Origin: Allacma fusca
Taxonomy: Eukaryota > Arthropoda > Collembola > Symphypleona > Sminthuridae
Length of the DNA stretch: 64,000 bases
NCBI GenBank assembly: GCA_947179485.1
Contig: OX359247.1
Coordinates: 28,930,801-28,994,800 of the forward strand
Direction of reading: 5' to 3'
The position numbers and the translations under genes are program-made. A model generated the notes under the pieces. That model was not told the origin of the DNA. It saw only the letters and a list, made by a program, of their open reading frames with translations, and ran no database searches. This document shows, piece by piece, positions 34,801 through 46,901 of this stretch; within the stretch, counting starts at the first letter, position 1; each line of letters begins with the position of its first letter.

Positions 34801-36997
34801 TATAGCTTCAATGCGAGTAGAGTTGACTGGGTAAGAAAATTACAATTGTGACATTCCTAAAATGTAAAAACACGAGCAGACGCTTTTGATAACGTTACCT
34901 GCCTGTCCCCTGGCATGTGGAATATAATGCTTGAAGTAACAAAAGATATGTTGGGGAGACGGAGCTATATGGAGTTGACTGGTAGTCTGATGTCTCAAAA
35001 ATTGATATTTCTATAAGAGAAAGAATTTTTACGGAACAGTAGTGACACACAGTTGCAGGGGAGCATAGATATGTGTCTGAGCCTGAGCCATATCTACTTG
35101 TCCGGAGAATGAAGGAGGATATTTTTCTCACCTTCTGTTCACAAGTATTGACGTTGCAGGAGTAATGGTGTGATCAGAGGACCTGTGTGTAATACCATCT
35201 GAATTAGAATTCAGCGTGGCTGTAGGTCATAACGATATTTGGGGGGTGTGACAACCATGTAATACGAATTGGAGTGAATTTGCTCGAGAGACTCGAAACT
35301 GAGGCATCCTGCACTTTCAGTTTCCACCTTCCTAAATAAATTTGGCCTGGGTGGTACATATAATGGAGTGCATCAGGGCTGAATCAAACATAGATTCGAA
35401 TGGTTGTCGAACCCCATTGAGTCATCTCAAGTAGATGCCATTCATGGTTCTAAGGTCTAACATGACTTGAAGGGTTGCAGGTAACATTTCAAAAATCTGT
35501 GGATATAGATGCTATAGAAGCTTTTTTTCCCTGCCCGTAGTATGTTTCTTCACCTATGTATCCACATTTGTCACCAAGGGTTATTCGATCAAGTATCTTG
35601 TTAAAATCTGTCATGTCCTTTTTTGATGACCAGAGAAAGAACTCAGAGAGGGCTAGGAGTAGAGGGAGCATTATTAGATCTATCTATCTACTACACGCAA
35701 TTCGAGATGTGGCCGTTCTCGGAGACTCCCAATGAACAGCTTAGGTTCTAAAGGAAGTTGGAGTTCTAATAGGTATTTAGTTCTAGTAGAAAAATTCTGG
35801 GGAATTATCCGCTCTCCTTGATCTCAGGGATGGAGTCTTGCCGGATCCAGACATTTGCTTTGGGAGTGTGGAAAGATCCTAGTACCAAGACCTAGACAAG
35901 GGTATAGTGTCAAAGATAATCCCAAGTAATCCTACTACATTCCGGGCTACATTGTATTGGGGCCAAAGATGTCCGTCTACCTATCAAATATCGATAATGT
36001 GACAAAGCCAAGGCTAATACCAGTAATCCAAGTTCAGCTGGTATTAAATTGGGATGTTGTTAAAATACAGTGGTCATCAAATCAGACCCCCTTTTTGCCA
36101 ATACTGTAAAAGTAAGAAAAAAGAAGAAAAAAATTAACTCAGTGTAGACTTTGTTTGATATAAAAATACTAATAGCATTTGAAAGATTGTCGCAAGTCTC
36201 CATTACAGCTAACAATAAGTGGATCTGCAAAGACGAACTGATCCCACCTTTTTGAATCCAGTTTTTCCTGTTTTAATCGGGAGAACTCACACATTTTAAT
36301 GCAAAATGACTCATTCATTCCAATGAAAAAAGTGCTAAAAGTAACTTATTTGAGTTAGGGCTTATGTATAAGGGAGCATAGCATAGGATATAAAACATAT
36401 GCTCCTTTCCTAAGACTCTGGTTACAGTTGTTCCCTACTCCAATGAACTTCTGGTTGCGTCAACAAATACATGTCTATCCATTAGCAGTATCTCAGGAAA
36501 TTCTAAACCCGACGGATATATAGATACACATAGGGTAGGCAAAGTCATTAGGACATGTACGGTTTCTAGAAATACTTCCCCCCGATAGCTCCTTCTAAAG
36601 CTTGTCTCGAGAGATTCTATTAAATCTGGACTTACAACTTGACTTAAAGGAACTTCAATTTTCAGCCCAACCACATAGTTTCATTTCTGATCACTTCCAT
36701 GGAGGGCATGAAAACATGCGGAAAGACCTCAACGGGTCAATAAGTATACGCAAAAGGGAATGTGTCTGGGAATTTTTGACGGAGAGCGAAATAACTAGCG
36801 ATGATAGGAATCAGAGACGGAATGATATGACCTGACCTTTGATGTCAAGATACCGGAGAGATTAATGACTCAATTTGTCAAAGATGCATGCCCACATCTG
36901 TTTACAATTATCGGGGCGGCACTTTGACGTTGCCCTCTGATCTCGTTAGCTCCTAGGTTGTTTTGCAATAGGAAGTAGCTACCAATACAAAACTTAC
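31870..36997. other. Gene-poor sequence upstream of the LGR start exon
   Basis: It may contain the LGR promoter and non-coding 5' exons, but none can be fixed. From about 34.9 kb the sequence is less AT-rich and has fewer simple repeats, and short minus-strand frames become more frequent; this could be a decayed mobile element. A Tc1-like end (ACAGTGGTCATCAAATC) lies near 36.07 kb. Confidence 0.3.
34022..34048. repeat. (TC)n microsatellite
   Basis: CT/TC run in intergenic or 5' intronic sequence. Confidence 0.8.
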
Positions 36998-37069
36998 CTT
37001 GCTGATGATAAATGTTTGGGCAGAAAGTCATCATCTTTCCCCTTTTAGGAGTCCATGTTGAATGTATCT
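36998..37069 (-). other. Exon-like segment of unknown gene
   Basis: A 72-bp segment on the minus strand between an acceptor (ttcctacaacag) and a strong donor (gtaagttttg). One frame is open (phase 1 to phase 1), containing TPKRGKMMTFCPN. It has no recognised family. It could be a 5' exon of the LGR transcript or of an unrelated gene. Confidence 0.2.
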
Positions 37070-38299
37070 CTGTTGTAGGAACAAGAGTGTGTACAAGAGT
37101 ATCGTAACTTTTGAAGAAATTCAACTCAGTATTTCTTCAATGAGTGTCACATAAATCCAAACCAACTGTCTGGAGCTTCCTTGAGTAACTCACCAATCAA
37201 GTCAGTATTTCAGTCAACAGGGAGTTCAATTTAATCCATTGACACCGTAGAAATTAGCTGGAGTGAAAACACAATTCTCTCCATTACTTGCTCCTGTTCA
37301 TTTTTTCCTCACCTCACAGTTCTCACCACACACTGCTCCCAACTTTGATACTCTGGTCTATACTAATAACTGAGACGTTCAAAAGACACGGTTTCTCTCA
37401 ACTCAATCATCAAGATCCCGCAGTCTTGTCTTTCTTGAGAAATTTTTCCTAGAGGAGGGAAAATATATCCTACAAATGAAGATAGATCCTGTACAGATAT
37501 CCAAAGTACTGATACACCAGGTCCGTTAATACCAGGACAAAGTCTCACTGCTGATGTGCGGAATTGATTTAGGAATTTTTTTTTTGCTGAATACGGACTT
37601 TACTTCACTTCATTCATCATCTCTCTATGAGAGGGAATTCGGTCTAGAAAGTAGGCTTCTTCTTACTAATAAAAGTTGAGTAATGCAACTTCTTTTTCTT
37701 CACTCTCAACAAAGGTAGTTCGTGTGTTCTGACGTGGGTAAGATTGGTTCTCTCGTATGATTTTTACTTTTGTTTACATTCTTTTGAGATCCAGGTCCTC
37801 CAGTGGGATAACCAATAGGAACTAATGGTTTGATCTTAGTTATGTGCAGAAATGTTTTTGAATGTGTATATACATATAAAGACGTCTGTGTAGGGGCATG
37901 GATAAGACTGTGTGTATCTGGGAAGAGTACATGATCACAAGCGTATTTTGGAGGGTTCTCATGAGAACTGTAGTTTTTTTTCTCCCAACTCAATGAAACA
38001 CATTACATCTACAGATACCCTCGTACATCAATATTTTGACTTGGCAACGTCCTCACTTTAATGAAATACTGGGTGACTTTTGCAATCGTTTGTACTCAAT
38101 TAATTCAATTAATGGAGACACTAGTGATTTCCTCTCCGCCCGCTCCCAACCCCGTCAAATCTAATGTTTTTATTGTGATAATTCCAAACTGTTAACGTCT
38201 GGCTCTCAACATCCACTCGTTTAGTCTGCCCTGTACTATGTACAGGGCTGCTCGTTCAAGTCAATAATAATAACTTCCCTTTTCTTATTACAACACCAG

Positions 38300-38377
38300 T
38301 TGCGTGATGCGGCGGTTGTGGCAGAGCTTGGTTCTCACAGGAGGGAAGAATATAATAATATTGTTCACCGACGGAAG
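38300..38377 (+). other. Exon-like segment, one frame resembling a VWA strand
   Basis: This is a 78-bp island that is GC-richer than its surroundings, bounded by an acceptor (ttacaacaccag) and a weaker donor (gttagt). Two frames are open. The phase-2 frame ends GGKNIIILFTDGR, which resembles the hydrophobic strand plus TDG motif of von Willebrand A domains. The phase-0 frame starts LRDAAVVAELGSHRREEYNN. A single short motif is weak evidence, so I do not name a gene. Confidence 0.22.
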
Positions 38378-39589
38378 GTTAGTTTCCGAGAGATTGACTC
38401 AAAATGTTATTATTCGTCTTAATTCCCTTTGAGAGACCTTTGAATAAACCAGGAGGGAGGGAGGAAGTAAGTGCAAATTTTTTCTAAACCGTATCCCGAA
38501 TTTTTATAGGGAGGGAAAAATGAATGGTTGATTTTCTTTTTATTCCCATTTCCTCTCTGTTAAAAGATGATTGAAGGTATGGGGAAGTTATTGACTCAAG
38601 TGAGGGTGCACCATTTCCGAGGAGCTTCACTATTAGAGATGCTCGTACGCTGATCCGCCAAGCACAACTGAAAGACGTTGTCGTCTCCACTTGAGCATTA
38701 TACTGGGAAAAGATATGCACATCATTTGTTTCGTCTTCTTCTGGTCGCCCTTCAGTCTGCCATTTCACATCTGGGGCTACTCGGCTCCTCTCATCGCTTA
38801 TGGCTTCTAACCCTGATTGTGAGTCTTGGGGAGTGGATGCTTCCTCTTACTCTTTATTAAGTCACTTTCAGTGGAGGAAATAAGTTTTTTGGCTAAGAAA
38901 TTGTTTTCCAAATGAAAACTTTAACTGTGAATGTGTGAAAGGAGAGGGATGGAGAAAGGATCTGGGCTCCTTGTGGTAGATACATATAGAGAGACAGAAA
39001 GAGAACGGATAAATATTCCAAGGAATAACAATGTTTATTTAATGCAAATCTGAAAGATGTAATAACAGAGAAATTGCTCAGAAATTCATAGTCATGTCAG
39101 CATATGCAAAAATTTTTTCAATGTTTTAGGAAATATGCCCTAGCTTTTTAGATTTCGAGGCTTCTAAGTCAAGGTGCAGAAGATACAGGAGAGCAATTTT
39201 GATTTACATATTTTCTCCAACTCAAGGAACATTCGGAAAGTCAGGGATGCATTTGAATAGACATATCTTTATTTTTGAATAGACAAACATTTTAGTTTTG
39301 AGACTTGACTGGAAACATGACGCTAATCATATTTTCCCTTTAGGCTTATATTCTTTTATGGGGCTCACCTTTTGGTGTTTCCACCAAGGGAGAGGTTTGA
39401 GGCTGGTCTGGAAACATTAAGTCGAACATATGGAGTAGATGTTGTTGCCTTAATTCAAAAGGCGATGCTTATGTTCTCTGCTATATCCATTAAATGCTTA
39501 GATGCTCGCTTCGGAATTTAAAAAAAAACTTGTAGATATTCAATTTTACTCTTTGTATTGGAATATTGTAAATATTTTTATTGCTACAG

Positions 39590-39725
39590 TATTCCAGCAG
39601 GTGCGCCCTTTCCTTGTTTCGATAAAAAGGACCGGGCATCATGTTGCCCCATTTCGAAGACGCAATTTGAGCTGGTTGTCACAACCGAGTTTAATATACT
39701 ATCACATTCCCATAATTATGCTTAA
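39590..39725 (+). other. Exon-like terminal segment with clustered cysteines
   Basis: After an acceptor (ttattgctacag) an open frame of 44 codons runs to a TAA at 39723-39725. It includes FPCFDKKDRASCCPISKTQF. Its entry phase fits the phase-2 exit of the segment at 38300-38377 (AG plus T gives Ser), so the two could belong to one transcript. It has no recognised family. Confidence 0.2.
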
Positions 39726-42700
39726 TTATAAAAATCTTAATACAAATATCCCTATTCCTGATGTACAATATTTTTTTGTACTCATTTTGAGACCAAGGGA
39801 ATAATTTGTGGTGTCAGGGAATTATCCATGCAATGACTTTAAACCTCAATAATTTCCATATTGCGATTCAAGTTTATATTAGGATGGATTTTATTGCTAT
39901 GTTATGACAAACGTTTTGCAGACTCGGTACGAACAGTAACAGAAAGAAAATAAGCAAGGCGTTTTTTGGTCTGGGTCCATCCATTACCATTGAAAAATAT
40001 GTTCACCGTCTGAATCAACATAAAATGTTTTGGCGGTCTCTGAAGGACTTTTTGGCTTGACGATAATAACAACTCAAAAACGCACCTTCTCCACAAAACG
40101 CAGCCTTACGGCCTTACCACATGATCAGAAAATTGAAGAAGTTCGTGAAAAGTTTTCCTCTTTGAAGTGCCAGGGTATATTTCAATGGTGTAAAATGTTC
40201 TTTCAACGTGAAGTCCTTCCATGATCCGACTAAAAATAAGGTATTCACACGTCCTCCATGCCTCCCCCCTCCATGCTTCGATAGCAGATTCCTCACTTGG
40301 GGCATAAATTATGGAGATTTCATTTTTTCAGATTGACTTGGAGTTGGATACGGAAATGAAACTATTTTTTGATTTCAGGGAGAGATTGAAATGAATGGGA
40401 TGGTGCAGATTGAATTTTTGGTGAACGAAATGAATCATATGTACATACATTGATGTTACGTAAATTGTTGTCTTATGGTATACTTCTAAAATATACATCA
40501 TCCTGACAGGCTGATCCCGCTACATAGGTTTCATACACATACACAGATGTGCGATTACATCTAACAATGTAAGAGCGGGGTGAAGAGGAAAACTAAGTAT
40601 CAATCAGTGGGTCGCAGCGTGGCTGAGCATTGAGTCAGTAAATGGGGCTGTGTATAAATCTTCAATGAAAGAAATGTTGAAGAGGGAAGGGAAGAAAATG
40701 GACAAAAGAAAAACGTCAAGTTTCTCTCCTTTGATGACCGTTCTTTGGTTTTGGCTGAATGCCAAGTAATCAACTTGTATCTCGTGGTACACAATGATCT
40801 GCAAAAGTCAACTTTCTTTCCCAGTTCTTGGTCAGGGGTTCACTTCTGGAGTTACTGTAACACACTTACGTTCAGCCTCCCAATTAAGTACCTTCTATGT
40901 ATAATTATGTGCATATGTACTGCAACAGAGGAGAAGCTTAAATATTGGGGACAGCACACACCTTTCGAACTTAGTTCGTAGCTTTCTTCAAGCCATTACT
41001 GGAACTGTGGAGTCGTTTATGGTTGTAACGGAATACAAACTCGGGTTTGAATTTTTCAGGGGGAAGTCGTTACTGTGGGTCTAATCAATAATTATTTATT
41101 TTATTTCGTCCATCAATCCATTCTAAGTTGAAGTAAAAATCGAAATTCTTATCCGAATGTAATGTTTATGTTTGACCCGGATGACATAAAATCATGTGAA
41201 ATCGTACTTACATCCATATATGTATATGTAGTTTCCCTTGAACTTAGAGACGAACGTAGGAAAAGTAAACATTCCTGCTTGGGATGACGCTCTCAAACCT
41301 TCAACACACAATCAGACATATGTACGTATGCTGCTTTCATAGCCAATTATTCTATTGTTTCCGCATTCCAATACAACATGTAACATGTGGAAGACAATGC
41401 TGCTTTCAATCTTCTATTTAATCTTCCCTGGAATTCTCTGTGTGCGGTTTGTATGGATGTACATAGGTAGCTCGGGATTTTCGATTAGTGGAAACAATAC
41501 ACGTGACAGTTTTGAAACTCAATCTAGACCTAACTGCTTATACGAATGACAGAAAATACAAAGTCCTTTAGGCTTTTCTCTAATAGAAAGGAGAGAAAGT
41601 AGTTTGTACCTTTTGTCATTGCAACTGTTCTTTTGCCCTTGCTAAGCCGTTGAGAATTCTCAGGTGAGGTTCATACGGGTAGAGAAATTATGTAATAATT
41701 TCTTTTATTTGTAGCTCATAGGCTTCTAGTCTCCTGTGAACTCTTTCTCGGAGGCTACTGCACACAGACGTGTAGTATATTTCCTATAATGGGAGGTAAT
41801 TGTAATTTTCCTATGACTATGCCTCATTCTAGCGTTAGTAGTTTGTAGTCATGTAATTTGTTGTGTGCTTTTTCCGGAACTTCATTTCGTAAAAGGATAG
41901 TTAAAATGCAGACGGGGTAAGTTGGACCAAAAGCGGAGTAGTGGTTACAATGTACTCGAGAGTTTAATTATGTGACCACTTCAAAATGTTCTAAAATAGA
42001 GACATCCTACAACACAGGTACGCGAGCAGTAAGTCTTGGAGCAGGTGAAAGTTTCAAAGTGGGATTCAAATCCCATCTCAGGCATCTGTCAAGGTGACAG
42101 ATACAATAAAAATCGGAAGACTTAGCAGGATATATGGAAGCTTGAAGGCTTGACTAGCGACTTGAAATTCTACAGCCCAGATGCACACTCTTACCTACTC
42201 AAGGAAATTAATTAAACAATTAAATGCTACATTTAAACACTAAAATTAAGGTAACACATTAACCAGGACTCGTGTGTCGACTTAGAATTTCACGCTGAAC
42301 ATTTCAAAGTAACGAGGTAAAATCGGTTGGACTTATTCTATTAAGTTTTGAATGTGAGTACCTATAGTCATGTCATAGTGGGTATATATAATTTATATAT
42401 AAACACATTTGTCCATGGACACCGAGGAATAATGGTACCAATGTTGTTTGTCAATTTAAATTATGTGATATGTACAGACCTTATTGTCATTGGGGACATG
42501 AACGCACATTAGCCCCTGGTTTATTTGAATGCAGAATGACATCAAGTAGTTTCAACCCACATCTTGAGTTGATGGTATTTAAACAACCAATATTGGCTGA
42601 AATAATCGTCAAATAACTCTTTCCCCGAAAGTCTTACCAAAGGGAAACTAAACTTGATGCGGGCAATAACTATAATTTTGTGAGCATCCTCAATTGTAAT

Positions 42701-45700
42701 TCTTCATGGCAACTCCGAGGTATTTACTGGCCTAAAAACAGCACGGAGTGTAGATAAAGTTGAAATTGAGGATGTGTGGAATTTAGCAAGAAAAGAAGAG
42801 GGAAGGGGAAAAAATCCCAAGAGACTTTCTGAGTTCGAGTCTGCTGACCTTAATGCAAAGTTTCATGTTGAGCACCTTACATATCTGTATCTATGCACAT
42901 ATGTGGATCTCATGGACGGCTGAGATTTCGGCTAACTCAACTATGCACATGTTTAGGTCTTCAGCGTGAGTGGAATTGACAATTTCCTATTAAATTTTAT
43001 TCCTTTATTTTCTGTACTATTGATTTTCATTCGGGGATACCCGCACACCTCACAGTCATGTTCCAAACGGATTACTGACTCAGCTCGAAGATGTTGATTC
43101 TGATAAAATTTCTCTCAGCTGTAGAATCTATAACAACGGAACTCACCGTCATACATGTTACATAGATACATATGTGCAATGCATATTTTTATCTTTCATG
43201 GGGATGAATAGTGACCACAAACAGTATTGTTTTCTAATAAGTTCTCCATTTTATAAGGGAATGGGTTTGTATAACTAATTTACTGTAGATGCGTCTAATT
43301 GATTTCTTCCCTCATCTTTACTCTTTCCCGCAGCCCATATTCCAGATCTAGATGAGTGTCTATATAAAATGAGTCTCCCTTCCTCGGGAGAATCAAATTG
43401 TTTACAAGTTTCCATGGCAGCCCAATGCCGCATATCCGATATGCAATAAGTGAAGGCAATTAACATGTAGCAAATACAAATGTAATTATGTATGTATGTA
43501 AATACACACAAAGTAGTGGCAGATGTCAGGAGTATATGTATATAAGTGGAGCAGATTGTAATGCAAAGTTTAGCATGTTATAGGTTTATATGTAAGTTAT
43601 ACTGTGCCATTTATGAATAGGATGATTGATCAAGGTAGGAATCAAATCAGAGATTTTCGAATGATTTTAGCTGGAAAAATTACACAAGCATAGCCCATTT
43701 GCATGCCAATTCGTGTGCAACAAGAAATTCTCACATTTCTAAGCTAATTATGAAGTATATACATACATATAAAATCCGCGATAATAATCTCATCCTAATG
43801 TAATGTTCAGAGACTGACGCGAACCTGAATGTGGATGTTACCCAGGCAGCAATGGCCACTTGAAAGTTACAGTTATAGGCTGCAATGATGTACCTTTCCG
43901 ATGGGGAAATCAAATATTCAAGGGTAATACATAGCTGTGAGAGGAAAAAACTACATATATGATAAAAAGAGAGGAACTTTTATGTAACCACTCGGTAAAA
44001 ACTAACGACTGAGTCGTGAAATTGAGACAAGTAACATGCAGGTTTCCTTCTTTTTTGCTCGGTTTCATTTACTCTGCTCAGAACCGATTTGATGAGATTG
44101 CTATACTTCTCAAATAATTATTAAGACATTTGTGGTCCAGCTTTATGGATCGATAAGATCTATTATTTTTTCATTATGTAGCAGTCTCTTGCCAATCAAA
44201 CATTAATGACTTGGTCAGCCATGAAAAGGTACTGTTGCAGATTTGATTGATGAGATAATCTACAAACTCTCTTGAGTGCACTTTTGGATGAAAACCAGTT
44301 GAGCTCATCTGTAGGTCTGAGATGGTCAATTCAATTTTGTGGGGACTTGTAAATCCCTATTGGCCGCAATTTGGTTGGGCAATCATGTCTTCAAATAGGA
44401 TGCTCGAATGACACAGCCGCTCAGTCCCTTCCAATGATCATTTTATTATTAGATCATCAGTTTATGTATCATGTTGAATTTTGTGTGTACAGGGTGGGTT
44501 ATGTCATATTATTTGCTCCCCCTGTGAGCCCACATAAGGGAGTGACCTACCAAATAATCAAATTCCATATTTTGAACAATTTTATCCACATTTTTTAATA
44601 TTATCTACATACACTGACTATTACTGATCTAGGTCAATATTAATGACCGTAGGGATGGAAAACTTACGAGGAGGTTAGCAGAAATCCAATATGAGGGTTG
44701 GAAGGGAAGAACATGCACCAGAGAAGGGAGTTCTTTCTCTGTAACTCAATATCTGACTATTATTTTAAAAAATTGCTACATGTGTGCAGTAAATATTAAG
44801 CTGAGTTCCGTATGATTCCATTCATCACTGTATGACCGTAAGTAGGGTTCCCAAAGCAAAATGCTTAAGCAAAGTTAGCACTCGTGTGAAAAAATATTCA
44901 GAATTCGGTCTACAAAAGAGTTGGCAGTTAGCTTAACGCAAATTTGATCCTGGGGACTGCAACATAGGCATATTTGTAGGTAAATCATATCACGTTGTGA
45001 AGATATGACAAAAATTTGTATACACAAATTGGACTGAAAGATTTCGAATTCTGCGACACGGCAAGGATTTACTAGTTGCGGAGCGCTGGAATTTTATTCT
45101 CAATTTAAACGTTTGGTTATTATTCTTGATTACTATCTATATTATCCTTGTTCTACCCATGGGTGCCTTAAACAAATATGGTAAGATCCCACCGAACCAC
45201 TGAAATCTGAAAATTGCCGACTTTTGAATATATCTGCTTGTGGACAGATTATTTTCACATATTGTGTTAAAGTAATCGCTTTAGCTTGTATTCCATTACC
45301 CCACTATCAGGGACGAAGCGAAGTACATTTTCCCTTTGTGAATGTTTTAATATATGTATGTCTGCCAAGACAATAACTGCCGTTGTAATCATACCAGTCA
45401 TTTCAAGTTTTTGTCATATTGGGTAAAAAGTCAGAAACGTTTTGCGTTTAGAGGTTATACGACAGAATGTCCATTCGTTTGACCTGGGAAAACTAAAAAC
45501 ACGCAACAAACCATGTGACGCATTCGCACCTTTAAAAAAACTGTTGGGAAGTTCAAGCTTTTATGAGCGCTAATATGTGTATGTAGATACCATCAACTCC
45601 TGACTATCAGGTAAAATGATGTCCAGAGATAAGCTGGTAAAAAGAGCAAAGTGCGTAGTACAATAATCTTACTCTGCCATATAAAATTTCAATGCGTCTC

Positions 45701-46416
45701 TTTGCCCCAATGTGATTAATAACACTTTAGCCCTAAACACCTGGATTAAATTCCACTGCACATAGTTTAGCAGTGAATGCCTACTTGCCTACCCTGTGGA
45801 ACAAGAGATGTTTTAAACATAGTAAATTTAAAACGCTAAAGCTTTTAATACAGGGCTAAATATTTTTACAAGTAAAATGAGCGGTGCCACTTGCATTGTA
45901 AGGGGAGTACTTTTCCGACAACAAGGTACTCACGGGTTTTTCATAAGACACGTGCCCCATCAAAATAAGCCCGAGCTCGACATGGCCCGAATGAATAATA
46001 AGAATTCCGAACCATGCTTGCTACTGTAGTACTTGTGAAACGTAAGCTTAAGCCGTTGCTGCCCGCATTAAAATATGTAGTGGTGCTAAACCGTCATAAT
46101 ATGTGAGACAAGGTTGAAATAAATATTTTTTCTGGTGTGAATTCTTTGAAACATTTCATAACCTTGCCTCACGTTTTTTGTTCCTGAGGTCGCAATTTTT
46201 GACTTGGGGTAATAAAATAGAGTAGAAAGGAATCCCTGTAAAAGCTAAAAGTTCTACGTTTTCGAATAATTTTATCATTGCCACGACGTTCACGATAATA
46301 TGACAACTTCCGAAATTCATCTATTCCCCATCTTTGCCACTTGCGCTCCTGGCGCTGAATTTCCTCAACCTTGTTCTCCATTTTTTTCGATCGTGTCCAC
46401 ATCGTGCGATGTTCAG

Positions 46417-46901
46417 CGTAGACACCTGTTTGAAAAGCCTATGAAATTTCCTACGAAAGAGCGTCAAAAGATATTTTTAGAAAAATAATGGGTGCGAATA
46501 AAAAAATTATTAATTAATGTTGATAATAATAATGAATTAATATTTCTGAGATCCTTAAAAAATTCTAACTTTGCTTCACGTGTTTTACCACTGAGTTATG
46601 GCTGGAAATTTCGACCAAGGTCAATGAAACATATGTTAGATAATACGGAAATCGCATATATTCTATCATTGCAGCTAAAAGAGCTAGAGGAGAAAAATGT
46701 TATGCACGACCCCAGTCTCATTGGTTTGTAGAACTTGCATTGAACTGTGAAGCCCATAGTATATGCCGTGGAGTTTTGGAGGATATCATTTATGGCACTT
46801 CCCTTTTACAGCAGGAGACCTCGAAGGATCATTTTATGAGCTACAGGATAAATCTAAGACAAAACATACAGATTCCACTTTCACTCGTGAATTCAATTTG
46901 A
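46417..46901 (+). pseudogene. Broken coding remnant of an unrecognised protein
   Basis: One frame reads from 46417 to a stop at 46729-46731 and contains a single internal TAA at 46486-46488. At the CCC run (46711-46713) a shift of one base opens a second frame to a TGA at 46899-46901. Across the shift the reading stays protein-like: VLPLSYGWKFRPRSMKHML and AYILSLQLKELEEKNV before it, WFVELALNCEAHSIC and GVLEDIIYGTSLLQQ after it. A possible acceptor (gatgttcag) stands directly before 46417. The combination of one stop, one frameshift and no visible intron suggests a processed or decaying copy. I do not recognise the family. A split real gene with assembly errors is an alternative. Confidence 0.4.

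Larger units (their letters stand above)
37070..46416. other. Long stretch without confident genes
   Basis: Apart from the two exon-like islands listed separately, I see only short chance frames, TACATATGTA-type palindromes and a TACAGGGTG motif near 44.49 kb that resembles the ends of some DNA transposons. No tRNA cloverleaf was found. Confidence 0.35.

Noticed and set aside
42040-42090. B-box-like GGGATTCAAATCCCATC, possible tRNA T-arm
   Set aside because: No anticodon arm or pairing acceptor stem can be built around it.
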